Source: Nonomuraea sp. NBC_00507 (GTDB taxonomy: Bacteria > Actinomycetota > Actinomycetes > Streptosporangiales > Streptosporangiaceae). From it: DNA of 64,000 nucleotides. A program made the translations under genes and the position numbers. Below the pieces are notes generated by a model that did not search any database, was not told the origin of the DNA, and worked only from the letters and a program-made list of their open reading frames with translations. Positions within the stretch are counted from its first letter, which is position 1, and every line of letters starts with the position of its first letter. The stretch covers positions 496,001 through 560,000 of the forward strand of contig NZ_CP107853.1 of NCBI RefSeq assembly GCF_036013525.1, given 5' to 3'. Positions 43,813-51,008 of this stretch are shown here, piece after piece.

Positions 43813-44613
43813 ATGAGCATTTATTACGAGAAGCGCGGCACTGGTCCGATGCTGGTGATCTCCCAGAGCGGTGAGGGCGATGCCGGCCGCAGCGTCGACC
43901 TCGTCGACCGGCTCGTCGATGACTACACCGTCGTGACCTACGACCGGCGCGGACTGTCTCGCAGCGCCATGGACCGGCGGGGAGCCGGTGTCACGGTCAC
44001 GGAACACGCGGACGATCTCCACCGCCTGCTGGCCGACCTCACCGATCAACCTGTCCGCATGCTCGGCTGCGGTTTCGGCGCGGTCATCGGGCTTCACCTG
44101 GCAATCGGTCACCCGGCGCAGGTCGGCACGCTCGTCGCCCATGAGCCTTCCACGCCGTTGCTGCTACCCGCCGTACAGCGCCTTCGCTACGAGCGCGAGC
44201 TCGCCGAGATCCAGCAGATCCACCGACGTGACGGCGTGGCAGCCGCCTTCAAAGCCGTCGCCAGATCGCTCGGCATCGACCTGTCCGACGCGAACGCGGA
44301 ACCCGACCTGACGCCGCAGCCGCTCACCCCGCAGTGGGTGGTCAATTTCGGCTTCCTCATCGAGCACGACTTCACCGCGTTCGCCCGTGACACCGTCGAC
44401 TATTCGGCGCTGAAGGACAGCACGGTCCGCATCGTTCCCGCACACGGCCGGGCGACGCCGCGCACCACCTTCGCCTACCGGTGCGCCGTTGAGCTGGCAG
44501 CCCTTCTCGGCATGAAGGTCACCGAGTTCCCCGGGGGTCACAACGGCAACACCACCCACCCCCGCGCATACGCGGCCCACCTGCTTGAGGAACTCAACCG
44601 ATCGCGGCCATGA
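43813..44613 (+). CDS. Alpha/beta-hydrolase-fold protein with altered nucleophile elbow
   Basis: The 266-aa protein has the fold pattern YEKRGTGPMLVISQSGEGD, VVTYDRRGLSRS and the His loop FPGGHNGNTTHP. At the nucleophile elbow it reads LGCGFGAVIGL, where relatives have GxSxG: the Ser position is Gly, with Cys one residue before. It may be non-hydrolytic (binding or regulatory) or use another residue. It is divergent from the LAL gene. A truncated paralogue lies at 47247-47770. Confidence 0.85.
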   Translation: MSIYYEKRGTGPMLVISQSGEGDAGRSVDLVDRLVDDYTVVTYDRRGLSRSAMDRRGAGVTVTEHADDLHRLLADLTDQPVRMLGCGFGAVIGLHLAIGHPAQVGTLVAHEPSTPLLLPAVQRLRYERELAEIQQIHRRDGVAAAFKAVARSLGIDLSDANAEPDLTPQPLTPQWVVNFGFLIEHDFTAFARDTVDYSALKDSTVRIVPAHGRATPRTTFAYRCAVELAALLGMKVTEFPGGHNGNTTHPRAYAAHLLEELNRSRP

Positions 44614-44755
44614 GTGCTTGGAACAACGGGGGCCGGCGGCGCGCAGGGTCATGACGCCGCGATCTAGGTACGGTGACCAGATCCACCAGCGTGGTTGCCC
44701 AGCGCGCGGACAGCGCCCGTAACCACGGCAGGGCCACCGCGACCGGCCACCCCGT

Positions 44756-44809
44756 GGCCGCGAACTGTCCGGTGAGGCTGATGGACTCCCGCACGTCCGC
44801 GGCCTGCGT
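44756..44809 (-). pseudogene. Fragment of a DrrA-type ABC ATPase
   Basis: The minus-strand frame reads TQAADVRESISLTGQFAA, the conserved stretch between Walker A and the Q-loop of DrrA ATPases. It breaks off on both sides. It lies next to, and on the opposite strand from, a fragment of the matching permease, which indicates an inversion and loss in an old ABC operon. Confidence 0.55.
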
Positions 44810-44824
44810 GGGCGCTTCCAATCG

Positions 44825-45202
44825 ATGCCGATCGCGCGGTCGTCGGTGCTGTGGGCGCACGTGCTGACCTCGCTGGTCGCCAATGTGATCTCGCTCGTGG
44901 TCGTGACGCTCGTGGCCCTGCTCATGGGCTTCCGCTCCTCGGCGGGAGTGCCGGCGTGGCTGTCGGTGGCGGGCATCCTGATCCTGTTCACCCTGGCGTT
45001 GACCTGGATCGCCGTTATCCCCGGCCTGTCCGCCAAGACGATGGAAGGCGCGAGCGCGTTCTCCTACCCGCTCATCTTCCTGCCGTTCCTCAGCTCGGCG
45101 TTCGTTCCCACCGACACCCTGCCCGGGCCGCTGCGCGTCTTCGCCGAGCACCAGCCCGTGACCTCCATCGTCAACGCCATCCGTGACCTGTTCACGCAGC
45201 AG
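44825..45202 (+). pseudogene. Truncated ABC-2 (DrrB-like) permease
   Basis: About 126 residues of a DrrB-type permease remain: MPIARSSVLWAHVLTSLVAN, four hydrophobic helices, SAKTMEGASAFSYPLIFLPFLSS and the conserved EHQPVTSIVNAIRDLF. The N-terminal third and the final helix are missing, and after DLFTQQ the frame runs into unrelated sequence that overlaps the end of the 135-aa paralogue 2 gene. It is not functional alone. Confidence 0.78.
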
Positions 45203-45275
45203 CGTGTGATCGAGTCTGCCTTGATGCAGATCAGCGTGGCGGAGAGACAATCGCGGCGCGCAGGTCGGCATCCCC

Positions 45276-45683
45276 TCAAGCGGCGTCGAGGGCTTCGGTG
45301 ATCTTGCGGGCCATGTCGGCCAGGGTGGGACTGGGCCGGCCCTGGTAGGTGCCGGCGGCTGCTTCGATGGCGACGATCACGGTGTTGCGGAAGTTGGCGG
45401 CCTCTGCCGGACCCTGCTTCTTGAGCAGGGTCATGGCGGCGGTCAGGGCCGGCAGCACGTGGTCGGCGAGTGCGGCTACGGTCTTGCCATTCAGGTCCTT
45501 GCCCTTGGGCGCCTTGGCGAGCACGTGCCCGACCAGACCGGTTGCGGAAGTCAGGGCGATGGAGCCGTGGGTGGCGACCTTGTGGGCCGAGCCGGCAGCG
45601 CCGGCGGCGGACATCAGCGACACGGCGCCCCACGCGGCGATCCGTAGGGTGATCTTGTCCTGCTCAGTGAGGGTGATCGACAT
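45276..45683 (-). CDS. Conserved 135-aa protein, paralogue 2 of 3
   Basis: Same length and blocks as its paralogues (SITLTEQDK, HGSIALTSATGLVGHVLA, ADHVLPALTAAMTLLKKQ, ANFRNTVIVAIEAAAGTY, ALDAA). This copy lies directly behind repeat promoter copy 2 and upstream ORF copy 2 without an intervening gene. AAAGGAGC precedes the ATG. It is the last intact gene before the ABC-permease fragment. Function unknown. Confidence 0.85.
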   Translation of the reverse strand: MSITLTEQDKITLRIAAWGAVSLMSAAGAAGSAHKVATHGSIALTSATGLVGHVLAKAPKGKDLNGKTVAALADHVLPALTAAMTLLKKQGPAEAANFRNTVIVAIEAAAGTYQGRPSPTLADMARKITEALDAA

Positions 45684-45733
45684 GATGGTGTGCTCCTTTA
45701 GATCTGTTGGTGGTGCCCGGCTATCTGGATTGC

Positions 45734-45796
45734 TCAGGTCGGGTCGCCCGAGGGGATCTCACCTGACCTTGAGGCCGCAATCCCTGAACCGTTCAT
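45734..45796 (-). CDS. Conserved upstream ORF, copy 2 (20 aa)
   Basis: MNGSGIAASRSGEIPSGDPT is encoded from the ATG at 45796, 50 bp upstream of the 135-aa gene. It shares MNGS, AAS and length with copy 3, and its stop sits in the same CTGAGCAATC context. A regulatory leader peptide or conserved RNA leader is possible. Confidence 0.45.
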   Translation of the reverse strand: MNGSGIAASRSGEIPSGDPT

Positions 45797-45872
45797 GCCT
45801 CAACGATCGCCGACCGCTCTGATACCGGGCCGTCGCCGCCCTGACACGGCCGCTGACGCCACACCGCCTCAG
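45771..45872 (-). repeat. Promoter-region repeat, copy 2 of 3
   Basis: CTGAC on the plus strand at 45841 and 45853 (12-bp period) and CTGATA at 45819-45824 keep the same spacing as copies 1 and 3. It drives the 135-aa paralogue 2 gene. Similarity to copy 3 extends further downstream (GTTGGTGCCCGGC, GATTGCTCAGGTCG blocks). Confidence 0.75.
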
Positions 45873-45883
45873 CGGCCGGAGCT

Positions 45884-46387
45884 TTACAGGGGTGGCTGCT
45901 CCGCACCTGGTGTGGCTTGGGCGTCGTCTTTCTCCACCCGCACATAACCCGCGGAGTGAACGGCCACACCCAAGATCGTGCCAACCAGGATCGCGATTCC
46001 GGCGATCGTCATGATGTGCCAGAAGCCGGCGACCACCCCGACGTACCCGAGCCCGAGCGCAGCCTGCTGCGCCACCAGCACGACAACGGAACTCGTCATG
46101 CGCCGACGATAGGTTTCATGCCGGTTCAACACGACAAGAGCAGACAAGAGCGGGATGGCCAAGGAGAAAGCGATCACGCAGATCTTGGCGGACAGATCAA
46201 GGGAAGCGGCTTCCTCGGTCAGGAACGGCTGCACGAAGACGATTCCGATGGCTATCAAGCCGCCGTACATGAGGTTGTTCTGCCGGAGGGTCTCCTCCTG
46301 GTGTCCTGCCGACCGTTTCTTCCACCAGTCCACTTGTGCGGCGGCTTGCCGCCTCCACCACGCTTCGTTCGCGATGTTCTCGTCCAT
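45884..46387 (-). CDS. Membrane protein of unknown function (167 aa)
   Basis: The protein starts MDENIANEAWWRRQAAAQVDW and has four hydrophobic segments (LMYGGLIAIGIVFVQPFL, AKICVIAFSLAIPLLSALVVL, VVVLVAQQAALGLGYVGVV, IMTIAGIAILVGTILGVAVH) with a charged tail. No family is recognised. It ends 12 bp before the end of repeat copy 2 on the same strand. ATG at 46387 or 46396. Confidence 0.7.
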   Translation of the reverse strand: MDENIANEAWWRRQAAAQVDWWKKRSAGHQEETLRQNNLMYGGLIAIGIVFVQPFLTEEAASLDLSAKICVIAFSLAIPLLSALVVLNRHETYRRRMTSSVVVLVAQQAALGLGYVGVVAGFWHIMTIAGIAILVGTILGVAVHSAGYVRVEKDDAQATPGAEQPPL

Positions 46388-46599
46388 GGCGACCATTGTG
46401 CAGATGGTGCGAACTGCCTCGAGCGGAAGATGGCGAGATCGAGATCGACATCGACGTCGAACTCGCCCAACTCGGCCCGACCGGCTACCGCTCGCTGCGG
46501 GTCCGCGACACGCTGTTCTGATCCGCGCCTCGACCCGGACACGGTACTGATCATGGGCGGCCCCCAGGCGTGATGCCGCGCAGTCGCTCCAGCTGTATC

Positions 46600-47147
46600 T
46601 GTGGGCAGGCCCCGGCCGGTCGCCAGGCCGATGGACCGGAACACGGCGCTCGGCGATGCGGAGGGCGTCCGGTTCCCAGGCCGCGGCTGCGGCTACGCCC
46701 TTGGTCAAGGCGACGAGCCGGGTGTCTTCGAGGCCGAGCATCCGCTCCAGCAGCGCCACAGCGCGGCCGGGCAGCAGGGCCCGATCTCGGCCGGCGGCAC
46801 CCCGGTGTTCGACCATCTGCACGGGCTGGCCGCTGCGGCGCTCCTCGGCCGGCTCGGTGAGCACGTCCCGGGCAAGGGTGAGTTCGGTGAGCCGGCGCTG
46901 GGACTGCTCGATGCGCTGCCGTACGAGCAGATCGACGGCGGCGGCTGGGGGCACCGCGGTCAGCGTGCCGTCGACCAGGCCGAGAGCGATGAGCTCGGCG
47001 TGCACGGCGTGGGCGTCCGGCATGTGCAGGTCGGCGGTCGCGCGGTCCATGTCGGCTCGCGGAGCAGATAGCGGTAGAGCTGCTCCTGTTCGGAGGCCCA
47101 AGGAACTCGCCCAGCCGATCGCCGCCGTAGCCGACGACTTCGAGCAT
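46600..47147 (-). pseudogene. Decayed HTH (LuxR/TrmB-type) regulator
   Basis: Pieces of one protein appear in three frames: MLEVVGYGGDRLGEF, then EQLYRYLLREP, then MDRATADLHMPDAHAVHAEL followed by GTLTAVPPAAAVDLLVRQRI and RRLTELTLARDVLTEPAEER. Together they match the N-terminal TrmB-like and helical linker of actinobacterial LuxR-type regulators. The rest degenerates towards 46600 and the C-terminal HTH is absent. A single long frame through this region joins it to the membrane protein by chance. Confidence 0.65.
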
Positions 47148-47246
47148 CCGGTGGCCGACATCCGCCTGCCGGAGACCAGGCAGGGGTCGACGCCGGTGAT
47201 CACGATGAGGATCTTCGCGTCCTGCACCGGCTCATGACCCATGCCA

Positions 47247-47770
47247 TCAGTGGTGGTTGAGGACCTCGCGTAGTCGGGCGGCGTAGGCGCGGGGGTGGGT
47301 GGTGTTGCCGTTGTGGCCGGCGGGGAACGCGGTGACCTCGCTGCCGAGCAGGGTGGCCAGCGCTGTGGCGCATTTGCGGTCGAAGACGGTGCGCGGGGTG
47401 GTTGCGCCGGCGATCGGGACGATGCGGGTCGGCGTGTTCTTCAGGGCTGTCACGTCAAGGGGGTCGTTGATGATGGCGGTGAAGTCCTGCTCGATGAAGA
47501 ACTCGAAGGTGCGCATCCGCTGAGGGGTCATCGGCTGCGGGGTGAGGCCGGGTTCGGCGTCGGGGTTGGCGGGGTCGATGCCGAGCACTCGGGCGATCGC
47601 GGTATAGGTCGCGGTCAGCCCGTCGAGGCGGTGGATCTGCTGAACTTCCCGAAGCTCGGCCTCGTGATGGGCGCGCTGGTCGGCGGGGAGCAGCCGCGGC
47701 GTGACGGGCTCGTGCGCGACCAGCACGCTGAGCTGTTCGGGGTGCCGCAGGGCACGCGCGCCGGTGGACC
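47247..47770 (-). pseudogene. N-terminally truncated alpha/beta-hydrolase, paralogue of 43813-44613
   Basis: The remaining ~160 residues (LVAHEPVTPRLLPADQRAHH ... FPAGHNGNTTHPRAYAARL) align closely with the second half of the hydrolase at 43813, including the His loop. Homology is still visible to ALRHPEQLS at ~47755. The first half, with the nucleophile elbow, is missing, cut where the beta-lactamase-fold gene ends. It is probably inactive. Confidence 0.8.
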
Positions 47771-47796
47771 GGCCACGCCGAGGCCGGCTCGACCCG

Positions 47797-49113
47797 TCAG
47801 CCCGCGGTCTGCCCGTCGCAGAACACCTCCTTGACGAGCCTGCCCAGCAGCTTCTCGAATCCCGCTGCCGGGCCCCTTGTGGCCTCGTCCACCCAGGTCA
47901 CCGAGCCGGTCACAGTCGTCCTGCCGTCGGGCGAGCTGTACATCAGCGCCCCGTAGCCGTGCGGGGGGCTGCCGTTGTGCTGGTAGACGGTGCCGCAGTT
48001 CGGGCCCAGGTCCTGCACGTACAGCCCGAAGCCGTAGTTGTACTTCCCGTACGGCTTGCGCATCTCGGCCAGCAGCGGGGCCGGCAGGAGCTTGCCGCCA
48101 TTGAGGGCGGAGATGAACGTGTGGAGATCCTGGGTGGTCGAGATCAGGTCACCGGCGCCGGCCAGCAGGGAAACGTTCTGGCGGCTGATGTCGACCACCT
48201 TCTGCTGGCCGGCGGCGTCCTGGTAGCGATAATAGCCGTGGGCGTGCGGCCCAGGGAGCTGCGTCCGGTTGCCCGCCGGCATGGTGCCGTTCAGCCCGAG
48301 CGGCCGCAGGATCCGCCGCTGCATCTCCTCGGCGTAGGAGCGGCCGGTGAGCTTCTCGATCAGCAGCAGGGCCAGCGTGTAGTTGGTGTTGGAGTAGTTC
48401 TGGTCCGTGCCCGGCTCGAATCGCGGCGACTTGGACAACGCCAGCCGGATCAGCTCTTCTGGCTGGTAGCTGCGGAACCGGTTGTTCAGCCACTCGTCGC
48501 CTGCGGCGGGGATTCCCGGCACGACCGTCCCGTCGTCGTAGTACTCGCCGGTGTAGTTGAACAAGCCGCTGGTGTGCTGCAGCAGCATCCGCACCGTGAT
48601 CCGCCGGTCCAGCCCGAACTCGGGCAGATAGCCGGCCACCGGGGTATCCAGCCCGATCTTGCCCTCGGCCACCAGCTGTAACACCAAAGTCGCGGTGAAG
48701 GTCTTGCTGATGCTGCCCGCCCAGAACCGCCCGTTCGTCGGCGGCTTGACGCTCTGGCCCAGCTTGCGCACCCCGGCGCTGCCGACCCACTCGCCCTGCT
48801 CATCGTGCACACGCACCTGCACCCCGGCGAAACCGGCATCGACGAACGCCTGCACGGCCTCCCGCAGCTCTGGACGATCCTGCCCGTCAGCGGCCTTCAG
48901 CACAGCCGCGTTGCTGTCGGCAGCGGCCTTCAGCACGGCCGCCCTGCTGTCGGCGGCGGCCACCGCGGGGGTGGCCGTCCCGGCCAGCAGCGCGGCCGCT
49001 AGCGCCGTAACCGCCGCTCGCCGGAAGACCTTGCCGCGGATGACGGGGCGCTGGTGCACGCCGTAGATACGCCGCCCGGTCGCCGTGATCACTGGTGGGG
49101 ATTGGGTTTTCAT
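47797..49113 (-). CDS. Secreted class C beta-lactamase / D-alanyl-D-alanine carboxypeptidase-type serine hydrolase
   Basis: The 438-aa protein has a long N-region and signal peptide (AAVTALAAALLAGTATPAVAAAD), a short internal repeat (AAVLKAA twice), then SxxK in SISKTF, YxN in YSNTNY and HxG in QHNGSPPHG, all intact. It resembles Streptomyces R61-type DD-peptidases, so it may trim peptidoglycan or hydrolyse beta-lactams outside the cell. It starts 76 bp after the 135-aa paralogue 3 gene on the same strand. GAGGAA precedes the ATG at 49113. Confidence 0.9.
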   Translation of the reverse strand: MKTQSPPVITATGRRIYGVHQRPVIRGKVFRRAAVTALAAALLAGTATPAVAAADSRAAVLKAAADSNAAVLKAADGQDRPELREAVQAFVDAGFAGVQVRVHDEQGEWVGSAGVRKLGQSVKPPTNGRFWAGSISKTFTATLVLQLVAEGKIGLDTPVAGYLPEFGLDRRITVRMLLQHTSGLFNYTGEYYDDGTVVPGIPAAGDEWLNNRFRSYQPEELIRLALSKSPRFEPGTDQNYSNTNYTLALLLIEKLTGRSYAEEMQRRILRPLGLNGTMPAGNRTQLPGPHAHGYYRYQDAAGQQKVVDISRQNVSLLAGAGDLISTTQDLHTFISALNGGKLLPAPLLAEMRKPYGKYNYGFGLYVQDLGPNCGTVYQHNGSPPHGYGALMYSSPDGRTTVTGSVTWVDEATRGPAAGFEKLLGRLVKEVFCDGQTAG

Positions 49114-49189
49114 TGTTCCTCGTTCGTCTCTAGTGGCGCTCACGCGCATAGCTCGTCGAGCAATTCGGGGTCAACAGGGATGGGGTCCC

Positions 49190-49597
49190 TCAAGCGGCGT
49201 CGAGGGCTCCGGTGATCTTGCCGATCATGTCGGCCAGAGTGGGACTGGGCTCACCCTGGTGGGTCCGGGCGGCTGCTTCGACAGCGACGAGGACGGTGTT
49301 GCGGAAGTTGTCGGCCTCTGCCGGAGCCTGCTTCTTGAGCAGGCTCATGGCTGCCGTCAGGGCCGGCAGCACATGGTCGGCGAGTTCGGCGACGGACTTG
49401 CCGTACAGGTTGATGTCCTTGGTCTTTGCGGCGAGCACGTGCCCGACCAGGCCGGTCGCAGAAGCCAGGGCGATGGAGCCGTGGGTGGCGATCTTGTGGG
49501 GCGAGCCGGCGGCTCCGGCGGCGGCCAGCAGCGTGACGGCGCCGTAGGCGGCGGTGCGCAGGGTGGTCTTGTCCTGGTCGGTAAGGGTGACGGACAT
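49190..49597 (-). CDS. Conserved 135-aa protein, paralogue 3 of 3
   Basis: It has the same blocks (SVTLTDQDK, HGSIALASATGLVGHVLA, SVAELADHVLPALTAAMSLLKKQ, ADNFRNTVLVAVEAAARTH, ALDAA). It follows repeat promoter copy 3 and upstream ORF copy 3 and precedes the secreted DD-peptidase-type gene. A GGAGCACACCAC context before the ATG is shared by all three copies. Function unknown. Confidence 0.85.
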   Translation of the reverse strand: MSVTLTDQDKTTLRTAAYGAVTLLAAAGAAGSPHKIATHGSIALASATGLVGHVLAAKTKDINLYGKSVAELADHVLPALTAAMSLLKKQAPAEADNFRNTVLVAVEAAARTHQGEPSPTLADMIGKITGALDAA

Positions 49598-49674
49598 AGT
49601 GGTGTGCTCCTTCAAATCTGTGACGAACCGATGGTGGAATGCGGTCCTGTTGGTGCCCGGCATATCGAGATTGC

Positions 49675-49737
49675 TCAGGTCGGCGGGCCTGAGTAGATCT
49701 CAACCAGCCTTGAGGCCGCCTTCGCTGAACCGTTCAT
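49675..49737 (-). CDS. Conserved upstream ORF, copy 3 (20 aa)
   Basis: MNGSAKAASRLVEIYSGPPT is encoded from the ATG at 49737. Length, start and stop context match copy 2, and the start matches copy 1. It ends 77 bp before the 135-aa gene. Confidence 0.45.
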   Translation of the reverse strand: MNGSAKAASRLVEIYSGPPT

Positions 49738-49811
49738 GACATCCACCATCGCCGACCGCTCTGATACGGGGCCGTTGCCGACCTGACGCCGCCGCTGACA
49801 CGACACCGCAT
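49712..49811 (-). repeat. Promoter-region repeat, copy 3 of 3
   Basis: CTGAC on the plus strand at 49783 and 49795 (12-bp period) and CTGATA at 49761-49766 give the same N16 spacing as in the other copies. The gap beyond it (49812-50061) holds no gene I can support, only a short plus-strand frame ending MAFDYGVHELPVTWG that may be a remnant. Confidence 0.75.
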
Positions 49812-50061
49812 GGTCGGCGGTGATGCCGGTGACGGTGGACGACACGACCAGGTCGGCCAGTCAGGAGTCAGCCCGTGATCGGGGGAACCAGCGAAGCACC
49901 CTGGACATCGGCCGGAACACGCGCGCGCACATGGCCTTCGACTACGGCGTCCACGAACTACCGGTCACCTGGGGATAGCCACGACAACACATCCCGGCGC
50001 GCAAGCCCTGCCACCGACCTTTGCGCGGGCAGCGGGGCTCGGTCCGCCGGTGTACCGGGGG

Positions 50062-50490
50062 TCAGCCGACCGTATAGCGGAGGGGGTCGGCCGGGTCGGC
50101 GATGAAGTGCAGGCCCTTGGTGGCCAGGCGCTTCTCCACCTCGTCGGGGCTTTGCAGGGCGGCGTCGGGCAGGTGGTAGTACTCCTCCAGGATGGCGCGG
50201 GCGGTGTCGTTGTCACTGACCGCGCAGTCCCAGATCACCGTCTCGCCCTCGACGGTGATGTCGAAGGCGAAGAACGCGCAGCAGGCTTGCTCCCGCGTGG
50301 CCAGATCCCGCACCCACGCCACCACGCCAGGCTCGGCGCGCAGGCGGAAGCGGATGCCCTGGCTGGTCTTCTCGCGGCTCACGAGATGCCGGCCGAACAG
50401 GTGCCGGTATTCGTCCAGGCGCTGCTGGGCGGTGTCGAGGGCAGTGGTCATGTCGCACACGATGGGCGTGGAAGCGGGTGGGATGTCCAC
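50062..50490 (-). CDS. MerR-linked conserved protein with vicinal Cys (142 aa)
   Basis: The protein has VCDMTTALDTAQQRLDEYRHLF, then GIRFRLRAEPGVVAWVRDLATREQACCAFFAFDITVEG and ILEEYYHLPDA. It is a small alpha/beta protein with a CC pair in its central helix and another Cys at position 12. It has no signal peptide or membrane helix. It is divergent from a MerR gene across a classical MerR-type promoter, so it is probably induced by the metal or electrophile that MerR senses. Similar pairs occur in actinomycetes, but I know no assigned function. AGAAGGAGG precedes the GTG. Confidence 0.82.
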   Translation of the reverse strand: MDIPPASTPIVCDMTTALDTAQQRLDEYRHLFGRHLVSREKTSQGIRFRLRAEPGVVAWVRDLATREQACCAFFAFDITVEGETVIWDCAVSDNDTARAILEEYYHLPDAALQSPDEVEKRLATKGLHFIADPADPLRYTVG

Positions 50491-50543
50491 GGCGAAGCCT
50501 CCTTCTCGGCGGGTTCAGGCACTCTTGCAGCGCCATCACTCAA

Positions 50544-50575
50544 ACCGTAGAGTCTGGACTTAAGTCCAGAGTCAA
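50544..50575 (-). promoter_or_regulatory. MerR-type promoter with palindromic operator
   Basis: A perfect 18-bp palindrome TCTGGACTTAAGTCCAGA (50553-50570) lies between the divergent genes. On the minus strand TTGACT (50575-50570) and CTACGG/TACGGT (near 50550-50544) flank it with a 19-20 bp spacer, the overlong spacing that MerR proteins untwist to activate transcription. The controlled gene is the 142-aa CDS. Confidence 0.78.
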
Positions 50576-50588
50576 GAGGTGAGGTGCC

Positions 50589-50966
50589 GTGAAAATCGGA
50601 CAGGTCGCGCAGGAGGCCGGGGTCAGCGTGGACACGGTCCGCTTCTACGAGCGGCGCGGCATCCTCCCCGCCGCCGAGCGCCGACCCTCGGGATATCGCA
50701 TCTTCACCGCCGCCGCGGTGGAACGCATCCAGATGGCCAAGACCCTGCAGGAACTGGGCTTCACCTTGGACGAGGTCGTCGACGCCCTGACCGCCCACGA
50801 CCAGGGAGGCGCCACCTGCGACAGCGAGCGCTGGCGGCTGGAGGCAGTGGTGGACCGGATCGACGCCAAGATCGCCGAACTGACCAGAGCCCGCCACGCT
50901 GCCCTGGAAAGCCTTCAGGACTGCCAGGCCGGCCGGTGCCGGCTCATGTACGGTCGCACTCGTTAA
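50589..50966 (+). CDS. MerR-family transcriptional regulator
   Basis: The 125-aa regulator has the MerR HTH (KIGQVAQEAGVSVDTVRFYERRGIL, GYRIFTAAAVERIQMAKTLQELGFTLDEV) and a dimerisation helix. Cys in ATCDSERW and a C-terminal CQAGRC are placed like the metal ligands of ZntR/MerR-type sensors. A metal or soft-electrophile sensor is likely, but the ligand is not determined. GTG start, AGAGGTG upstream. Confidence 0.9.
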   Translation: MKIGQVAQEAGVSVDTVRFYERRGILPAAERRPSGYRIFTAAAVERIQMAKTLQELGFTLDEVVDALTAHDQGGATCDSERWRLEAVVDRIDAKIAELTRARHAALESLQDCQAGRCRLMYGRTR

Positions 50967-51008
50967 TGAGCGCTGCATGGCGCTCGACTGATCGGCGGCC
51001 TGAGGCCA

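Noticed and set aside
45884..47242. Single 452-codon minus-strand frame
   Set aside because: Its parts belong to two unrelated things: a membrane protein starting at 46387 and one frame of a decayed regulator. The joining region has no domain and the frame continuity is a high-GC coincidence.
39535..49113. The two beta-lactamase-fold proteins as a duplicated pair
   Set aside because: They share only the general fold. One is cytoplasmic with WDGGSG at the third motif, the other secreted with HNGSPPHG and R61-like blocks, so they were not produced by the duplication that made the 135-aa paralogues.
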